Shown here in pieces: positions 1 through 9,500 of a stretch of 64,000 nucleotides of DNA. The DNA is taken from positions 16,595,508 through 16,659,507 of the forward strand of contig CP154956.1 of assembly GCA_039621445.1 (NCBI GenBank), read 5' to 3'. Source of the stretch: Euglena gracilis. Its lineage: Eukaryota; Euglenida; Euglenophyceae; Euglenales. The position numbers were made by a program, and so were the translations under genes. The notes beneath the pieces were generated by a model. That model saw nothing but the letters and a program-made list of their open reading frames with translations, searched no databases and had not been told where the DNA came from. The first letter of the stretch is position 1; each line of letters starts with the position of its first letter.

Positions 1-721
1 CCAAAAACGCAATTTTGGGGACTTTATGAAGCCCTTCAAAAAATTCCAAAAAAATTCCGACACTTCACGCCAGTTTCTTTACCCAGGGGGGGTCCGGGAC
101 CCCCCCCCCCCTCACTTCATACCCTGCCCCCCAGGTCTGCAGCCCAGCAGGGAGCTGGCTGGAAAAAAAAAAGATGCTAGTTGGCTTGCCCCCCTCTGGC
201 TTCTCCTAGCTTGGAACCCTTTCCTGGTTTTAGATATCAGACAGAAACGTTTTGAACCCCCCCACCGGGGCGCTTGGCCCAGGCCACAATTGAAGGTATG
301 TCCGGAGGTTCCAACCTTGTTCCATGTTCCAACCTTGAGGAACCAAGCTTGTATATTATAAGTTTTAGCGGGCTATGTGCAAAATAAGCCAAGCAAAACC
401 AAGCCTAAAAGGGGGGGGGGGCAAGATTGTCAAGAAAATAAGCTGAAAGTCCAACCAACTTTAAGTGGGCCAAGTTTGCATGTGAGGAGAAGGGGGCCAA
501 GCGCACGGGGGTGGCCCCCCTCCCCGGTGCGGGTCCACCCCACCCACCCAGGTCCTGGTTGCAATATGTGGTGAGTGGAACCCAGGCCAAAATGTAATCA
601 GGAGGTGGTCTGGCGCTGGGACATTTGGGGGGGGGGTCTGAGGATAAGTCTGGGGGGTCATTTGGGTGGCTTCTTCCAGTCAAGCAACGGCAACCCCACC
701 CGTCCCCTCAGACCCCGCCGT
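1..721. other. Left-edge sequence without a recognised gene
   Basis: This stretch holds C- and G-homopolymer tracts and short open frames on both strands with no recognisable protein. A pyrimidine-rich stretch ending CCCTCAG lies directly before the first proposed exon, so the end of this region could be an intron or 5' untranslated sequence of the gene at 722. Confidence 0.4.
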
Positions 722-852
722 ATGGCGGTCCAGGCGATGGCTGAGGAGCCGGAGGCCCTGCAGCGGCGGTACACGGCCTTGCGGCGCGTCGTCCGGGCGT
801 TGCTGCAGGACCTCCGCCAGTGTGCCTGCTGTGACTTGCCGGTGCAAGGAAA
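722..852 (+). CDS. Unknown gene, exon 1 with proposed start
   Basis: The exon opens at ATG 722 and runs in frame to AA|GTGGAA (phase 2). It encodes an Arg/Leu-rich helical stretch ([16 protein letters not shown]) and then a Cys cluster (CACC). A TCCCCTCAG acceptor-like site lies just 5' of the ATG, so translation could begin in an earlier exon and this ATG could be internal. Confidence 0.45.
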
Positions 853-3462
853 GTGGAAAGCGGTGGAAGTCAAATTAAGGCAGCGTTTTTGATTTCGGTT
901 ATTTTTTTGTGTGTGGCCAGGTGGTTGTCATGTTTTCTGGGTCCTCAGTGTTTGAATGGTCAGTGCGTCTTTGCTATTTTCTCGTTTCAGGACTGAAACC
1001 CAGCTGACCAGTATGTGCGTTGCATCTGATGCAAAATGCCTGCGGCAATGGCGGAAGAGAGCGGCTGATCTGAAGGATGATATTGTCACGTGTGCATGTG
1101 TGTAGATGTGTGTGTGCGCGTGCGTGCGTGTGTGCGTGTGTGTCCATGTGTGCACGCGCCTGCGTGCATTTGTGTATGTGGCGTGGGTGTTTGTGTTTGT
1201 GCCTGCATGTGTGCCTGCATCTGTTCGTGCACGCGTGAGTACGTGTATGTGCGCGTGCCTGTGTGCTGAGGATTCATGTGTGTCTGTGTGTGTGTTGGTG
1301 ATGTTCACTTTGTGTAAACCCCCCCATTTATAACCCCCCGGGGGTTATAGGATCCTGTTTAGTGGTTGGCCCCGAGGGGGTGGGGTTGTGAGTGGGGAGG
1401 TTATAGGTCACGGTTTAGTGTCTGAGAAACCGGGGTCCTCCACGTTCAGCCTTTCTCGCCCCGCCATGGGTGGCTGAGGAGGTACGGTGGACCCCCTAAG
1501 AGTTGGCTACACGTCCTCCTTTCATTCCCAGACGTCTCAGCCAAGTGCTCCTGTAAAGAAGCAACGCCAGGCATCCCTTGATAGCCTGTGGCGTTGGCGG
1601 CCAAATGGCTGCTGCTACATGTGGCGATGAGATGCGTCGTACCAGCAATGCACCTTGGCGTTTCTCTTTGCCTTCTCATGTCTTCCGGGGGGGGGGGGGG
1701 TTATAAGTGGGGGGGGGTATAGGATGGGGGGGTTATAAGTGGGGGGTCGGGTTTATTTACCGAGAAATCTACGTGTGCATCATAATTTTGACAAGAACAA
1801 ATCTGCTCATGGTTCACTTTTGTTCAACAGATCATTTTTCTGTCTTTCCATCTTCACCAAGGAAACTTTTTTTGTTCACACGTGATTTCATTTGTGGCAT
1901 CAAAAAAATGAGAAGCGAACACATCTGACCCACCCAACCCACCTCCTCCCCCCCCTTATCCAAGGCACATTGTATCGTTGGCACACACCCTGTGGCAACG
2001 GCACTCTTTAAACTTTTTTTCTTGGAATGATTTTTTTTGAAACTGCTTGGGGCATGATTTCATTCTGCTCATGGGATCCACAATAATAGGTGCCATCTCT
2101 ATTTCAAATCGATTATTTGGTTCACAGGGCTGGAGGTTTTTTTCTGTGTTCAAAAAACGCTAGTTGCGCTTTGTTCCAAAAAAACCTGAACCATTAAAAA
2201 AGGACGGGATTCCCCTGGTGGGAAAACCCCCCAAAAGTACAAAAAGCCACAACATTTTGTGCCAGATGGAACCATGAAATGTGATTACTGTTATCTCCCA
2301 GAAGCCCCGCAGACGGCCCCCCCTTGAGATTTTAACCAATATGCTCCCTCAAAAGGTGGGAACCTTGATGAAGACTCTCAGACTCGCACCTGTTCCCCCC
2401 AAGAGACCCCCAAGGTTTGAGCAAAGTCAACAACAGGGGCAGTAACCTTGGGAATCAGCGCGACGCAGGAGGCTTGCAGGAGGATGCAGGGTTCAGATGC
2501 AGGAGGCTTCACCCCCCCCCCCAGGAAAAGTACAACGCAAGGAAAAAAGCATCCGCCCCCCTCCCCTCTTGCCCATCAACCAGCAACCCCCACCATGCCT
2601 TCGCATAGCCGAGGGCACCGATTTTTAGGTCAAAACTTGACTTCGGCGCCGAAGGAATTTTTCCTTGCGCGGGTGCTGTGGTGGGTGGGGGGGGGGGTCG
2701 ACCCCTCCCACCTCTCGGGTGGGGGGTTAACTACCCCCCTTCCAGGCCTTCCTGTACAGCCCTGGACCCCCTTCCCCCAGGATGGGAGGTAGCCCCCCCC
2801 CCCAACCCTATACCCATAGGGCTGTCAGGGATTCCCACACAGCCCTGGGGTGGTCATAAGACCAGGAGCCAAAACCCTGCATCCAGAGGTTTCTTAAATC
2901 ATTTATAACCCCCAACCGGGGGGGGGGGAGGTTATACACACTCTTAGCTGCAACCCTTGACCAGGGGGTGGCCAATTACAGGGGTGGTTGGTGGGCGAAG
3001 GTGGGGGGGATAAAAAATCTGGAACAAACAAGCAGACAAATAATCTATGAACATTGCCAAAAATTAAGTCCATAAAGCCTTCCCTTCTGAGAAAAAATTG
3101 CAACTTGGTGTGCCAACAGCCTAGAACCATTAACAGACAGCAACAACAAATAACCCTGTTTTTGATATTTTGGTGCTCTTTGGACAAATATTGAAGGGTG
3201 AAGGTTGGCCGAAGCAGAGCACAATTGTCGAGCCTGGCAAATGACAACATATGATCTTGCCCAAATTGTGTCTGTATTTAAACGCTCCAGGTAGTAAATG
3301 GCAGCCTCGGAATGGGTTTCTAGGTCCAAAGTACACCCCTATCTTTGTGGGATTCACTGGCTGGATTGTAAAGAACCGTGAAGGCAGGAGAAATATTTGT
3401 TTTAATCTCTTGCTGAGTTATCTTAGTTACCTGGCTTTTATATATATATATGTATGTATATA

Positions 3463-3506
<44 letters not shown>

Positions 3507-6500
3507 ATATATATATATAGATATATCTATATATATATATATCTCTATATATATCTATATATATATCTATATCTATATATATATATATATCTATATATAT
3601 ATGGAGTAGCCCAAGAGGCACGTTTTGGCCACGTTTTGCATTTGTTGCTATTCAAGTGTCGCCATAAATATGGGCATTGCGCTTTTTTGAATCCTCAATT
3701 CTACAAACACAAAGCAGGCAATGGCATTGCATGGGCCACAGTGATAGTACTTGTGACACCCTTTTTGTGAGCCTCGCTTTTTCCTCAATTGTTTTTCTGA
3801 TGAGTCGTTATACTTTTTTTTAGGTGCACTATTTTTTTCGAATCCAAAACTGCCAACATTCAGCCCCCACCACCACAACAATCCGTTGCTGATCCCTCGC
3901 AACCATACCACTGCAGGGTGGAGTGGGAGCTGTTGGCGATTGAGGAGGCGCAGCTCAGCAGTGCGGTGGCCAACCTGCTGCACAGCCCCCTGCCCATGGC
4001 GTCCAACGTCCCGCCGGCTTCCACAAAGTCGGATGTGTGTGCGTGTGTACATCAGACATATGTGTGCGTGTGAGGTATGTGTGCGAAAGAGTTTTTGTGT
4101 GCTTGTGTGTGTGGCGCCCCCACCCCAACAGAATGATTAGCAGTCTGTTCTGATTGGGGAATCCCTACACACCATCACAAAGACGTTGACGTACCAGATG
4201 ACAGCAGCAAACCCACCTAAATGGCGCGAAAACGATGCACACATATCACACACATTTCCCAAACAAGTCTCAAAGAAAGATGGACAGATGAATGTTGGTG
4301 GGCAAGGGGCAATCTATATGACCGAAATGAGAGAACTTGGACTCCTACGTTCCACCGTCTCAGGAAGCCGATGTCGGGACCCAGTCCTCGAACCGGGACG
4401 AAACTCCTGCAGTGGAGGTCCCCAAGGCCCAGCGTCCCCATCGAGGGCCACTGGCCCGGATCAGGCAATTGCTGAAGCCTGCCTCTCACTCCACAGTGAC
4501 TGACTGGCCCACAATCCCTCCCCAGGTAAAAATTTCTAAATTTCGGTTTCGGCAGGAGTGACCCACAAGGTTTGGGCTGGTGGCTTTGATTTTTGCGATT
4601 CCCAAATGGGGTGGTGACCCGGGGGGGGGGGAATGCATAATTTACTGCTTTTTTTAAAAAAATGGAAAGTGACCCCTCTTCCCCCATAAATCTTAGCAAG
4701 TGCGTGGCCCGAGCGCAGCCTGGCACGCTGAGCGCGGACCCTCCAGGGCCCGGAATGGATCAGCTGGCCAAGGCTGACCGGAATCCCTGAACCTTTGCTG
4801 GGTTCCGACCCCCCCACCCCTTCCCATATCTCCAGACCACTGGTTTCCAGGTCAAAAAAAATTTATATGAAGTGCTCTGGTAGGTGGGGGGTTGACCTCC
4901 CCCATCACCAGGCCTTGTCGTACAGCCCTGCAGCCAGGTCCTTCGAAAGGGGCTACAGGCCCCCCATCGGTACGTTGTGTGGTGCCGATGCTGTGGTCCC
5001 AGTCGACGTAGGTCGACCTATTCCTCCACCATGTTTCCCAACCAATTTTTTTCGGCTCGTCCGGCAAGCCTCATGACTGGTGTGCATTCTTTCGCCGTCT
5101 TTGTAGTCTTTTGTTGCCGGCTGTGTCGGCAGGCCACAGAGGAGAAGGGCGGTTTGAAGGCGCTCCCTGCGGGGACCCCACCCGGTGTTGCCCGTCCCAT
5201 TGCCACGCAGTTCCCCAAATGCCGTTCTTCCTTTTTTCTTCTCTCAGAATGCCTGAGGGAAGCAGTTCCCCAAAGCCGGAGGGCCTCCATCACTGGAGGA
5301 GGGGCAGGGGGAGGGGGACCCGCCAGCCAGCACCCTTTTCCCAGCCATCGACTGCCAGCCGGCCGGACCCCCTTCGGGATACGCTGAAAAAAAAGGTACC
5401 CAACACCCTTACAGCCAACTGCCCCCCCTTCCCACTGGACCCTCGTTCCCGGGGGGGAGGTCCAGCCGGCACTCAATTCTCGGCCAGCAATCCCCCCCCC
5501 CCAGCCAACTGGCTGGACCGCCCATGAGCCCCAAGAAATCGGACACCTGAAACTCTGGGGTGAGGCGGTCAACCCCAACCCCCTTCGTACAGGTGGAGGG
5601 CCCCTCCTTATTTCTCAAGCCAAAGTTTTCTTTGTGCAGCGTTGTGGTGGCTCCTCCCGCCACTTCCCGCATGGGGGGGGGACAGAGCGGAAGAGCCCTG
5701 CATCGGGACAAAACGATTTGAAAGCTCAAGGTCGATGGAGGTTTCTGGTGGCATCATTTTTTGGAGGGTTTAACTGAACAAGGCTTCCGCGCTGCTGCGG
5801 TGGTGCAGTTGGAAGTGCCAGCAAAGTGTGGCAGAGGGAGCGAAAAATCTGATGCCCGCTGCCTGTTCCAGCAGTAAAAAAAAAATGGCTTCTCGTTTCT
5901 ATTCTCCGGGATTTCCTTTCAAAGGGTCAAAGGGTGAGAGGAAGTCACAGCACAGTCCAGCCTCTAATTTCGAGATTCTGAAGTCTGCTGACGTAATTGG
6001 GAAACCCATTGCAATTGGGGAGTGGGGGAAGCCCCCAAAACTTGGCAACTTCCTAGCTGCATGCAAGCACCTATAGCTAAAATGGCCTAAAATGGCCTAA
6101 AATGGCCTAAAATGGCCTAAAATGGCCTAAAATGACTTTTTGACCCCCTATAGGTGGGGGTCCCAAAAATGGCCTAAAATGGCCTAAAATGGCCTAAAAT
6201 GGCCTAAAATGGCCTAAAATGGGAAAAATTTTGTTGCACAACAAAATTTTTTTTGTGAACAACTGGGGCCATTCAGGTACTGACTTTTGGTGTCTTTTGT
6301 CAATGTGGACGGCGAACAGTGGATTTGGTGGAGGAGCACTGCCCCGCAAGACCCTTTTTTTTATTATCCCAGCTAATAATAGTATCAGTCCCCAAATCCA
6401 CGGTCCCCAACCTTCTTTTGGTAGCTGAATTTTGAAGGTGTGGACAGCAGTATTTTTCTTACTCCCATGAGTAAGTTTTCTTAGTCCCATCCTTTTTTGG

Positions 6501-9500
6501 TGTGCAACGATGTCTGCTTCGCAAATAATGAAACAGTGCAAATTTGGAATGAGGCGTGGGGAAAAAGACAGAAAAAAATGAAAGACGTTGGAAAAAAAAC
6601 TCAATTGAAAGAGGTGTATCGTTAGGTATTGGGGATTTCTTCAAATCACGAACCGGCACAATTTTGGGGATTTTCCAAAACCACAAATAATCACGCCGAA
6701 TGATCAAATGACCTAAACAACTACAAACAATTATGAATGAGATTCTCTCTTATTTATGAACGTGTTCAGAGGGTTTTCTTTTAGTATTAATTTTCTCCAA
6801 GGGGGAAACCAAATAGAGAAGAGGAATTGTTTTCAGCTTTGCCCTTTGATCTCTGCAATCGCCAAAAAAGGCCCAAATGGCTAAAACAATGCCAAAATTA
6901 AATTGAATCTCACCAGGCAACAGCATCAAATTTGACGTTGGACCGAAAATCCCCAAATGATGTCCAAGGTTGGGGCGTGGGTGGGGTCTTATATTTGGGG
7001 GGAGGTTAAGGCTTGGGAGTCAATCTTCAGGTACCAACTTTGTATGCATAGACCCCCCCCCCCAGAGTTTGGCTCCCCTCCTCCTTCCATTCACACTTGG
7101 ATCCTTAATTTGTGTATCTTGGCCCAAAATTTTTTCAAAATTTTGGCTTTTTTTGTGCTGAAAGTTTGACACTCGTGCAAACTTGCTCTCCCATCATCGC
7201 GTCATAGTGGCCTGTGAAATACCCGACAAAAAAAAGTCTCCACTCATTACCCTCAATTCCCCCACCTTCTCGAGTTAAACCCCTCAAAATTGCTGCACAC
7301 ACAACACACAACCTAAAACTTTGGGAAACAGAGATTTTGGACCAGATGGGAAAAATATAAGCCATGTGCAGACAATGAAGTTGAATTATTCCCCCAGAAA
7401 AGTCAGAATCCCGCAAAATGAAAAAAAGAAACAAAAAAGAAAGCGAAATCCCGCAAAATGGTATAGATTTCTCAAAATACTAAAAACTAGGCACTTTTTT
7501 GGTCAGACAAATGAACACTTTTAACATTTGTCCAACGTTTTTTTCCTGAAAATTTTTCACTGCCACAAATTCTTACTGTTCAGAATTCCTCTATGGGGCA
7601 TGAATTAAGATTTGTTGAGCTTCCCATTGTTTTGATCCAGTGTTCATGAATTTTGCATGCTTTTTTGGATGTACATTTCTCATTACTGAATAAGAGAAGG
7701 TTCGCACACGGTATTATGCAGTTTTCGGGACAGAAATGACGCAAAATTATGATTTTCAGAACCCCCACCTATACCTTAAAATGGCCTAAAATGGCCTAAA
7801 ATGGCCTAAAATGGCCTAAAATGGCCTAAAATGGCCTAAAATGGGGAAATTTTTGGGCTTGACTATAGGTGCTTGGCTGCATGCAAGATTTTCGCAAATC
7901 GATGAAGCATGATCCGAAGCTGGGGATTCCATTTTTGGCTTATCAGTTGTAAGCGAGGCATTTGCAAGAGGATGCTCGCCTGTTGTCAATGTCTTGTCTA
8001 TTTGCTGTCTTAGTTTAGTTTCTGCCCACATCGTTTATGGTTTGCACTTTGTTTGTGGTACACAGATTTACAAATGAATGTTGAACCATTTTTTTTGAAA
8101 ACCTTGGGAACCCAAGGCTCCCAAGCCTCTCAAGGATTTTATGTTGGCTTTCAGTCGTTTTCGCATCATTTTTCCCGTTTGCGTGTTTAACCTGCCTTGC
8201 ACTTTGGTTTCTTGACCCTCTCTCTGCCACAGGTAAGAGGAGCGTTGTCCCATTATGCGGCACCAGTGCGACCGGCATGCCTCTTTGATTTGCGCTGAAC
8301 GTCAGAAGCCTCTATGTCTACAGCTTTGGCTGTTCAGGATGTCGCTCTACACACTCAACCAAAACACAGCAAATGGGTGGCGGGGCCCTTGCTCCTGGCA
8401 GTGGCCAAATAACTTGGCGAGGGGAGGGGCAAAAAAAGATGGAACCATCTTTTTTTGGTTCCAGTAACTTGGCACCCCCCTTTTAAGGCAAAATTCCTTT
8501 GCCACGCTGAAAACAGAGCCTGGCAGGGGGGAGCAGGGCCAAAAGTTGGTTCCAATAACCTGGCCCGCCAGGTTATTTGGGGGGTTACAGGACAGAGGCC
8601 AGGCTTGACGAGGTGAGGTTGGACAGGGCTGGGTCAGGTGGGGTCGAAGTCCTCTTCCCCGCCAGTCAACAAACACCCAATGTCCGTCCATCAATGTTTC
8701 CACCCCCCTCCCACCCTCTTCTGAAAGGAAATCTGTGATGTTGAATGATCAGGAAAAAAGCAAGCGTCCGAGAGGAAAACTGGGAAGGATACGGAGGAAG
8801 TCAGATGGAATTGTGCTTCGCTGAGAAATTCAGAACAGGCTTCTTTTTGAGTTAGAAGGCCCCCCCGGGGGGGAGGGGGGAGGGTGGGTCCGGTGGATCT
8901 GGGTATGGGTCTCGGCGCGAAGTGCCAATTTTTTTTCTGGGAAATGCCCTTAAATGGCCCAATTTTTTTTTTTTTAGGTTTTGGGCGGGGGGTCCCTGCC
9001 CCCCCCCTTCTGGGGGGTCCCGTGCTGGGGTGGGTGGGGGGTCTTAAAAAGAAGCCCGATTCAGAAGGGGTTGATGAAGCCCCCCAAAATAGAAGTCCTA
9101 ATAGGCTAATCGTCAGTGGGACGGCGAGGTTCAGAGGCGTCCCGGCATCGGCAAGCCAGGCACCCTCAGAAGTGGATGGGAACACCGTCGCCCAGGTGTG
9201 ATAGGGATGTCAAGCCATGGCTGGCAAACACAGCTGACCACGAAAAGGGATGAGAAAATGGTGAGAGAAAGCGAAAGGTCCTGGTGGATGCCCCCAAACT
9301 GTACGTTGAGATTTACAGATTTTTTTTTGGTCTCAATGGCCGCAAAAAATCAGAATTTGCAACAATTATGTTTGAAATTGGTATTTTGGACAATTTTTTT
9401 TTCAAATTTGGATTTCTGGGCAATGTTTTTTTGCCATCTCCGTCATTTCATGCCGACACGGGGGGGGGGGGGTCTCAAATTGGGTGTTTTTTTTCTCGGA

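Noticed and set aside
3437-3602. 106-codon Tyr/Ile-rich ORF
   Set aside because: It is an artefact of the AT microsatellite.
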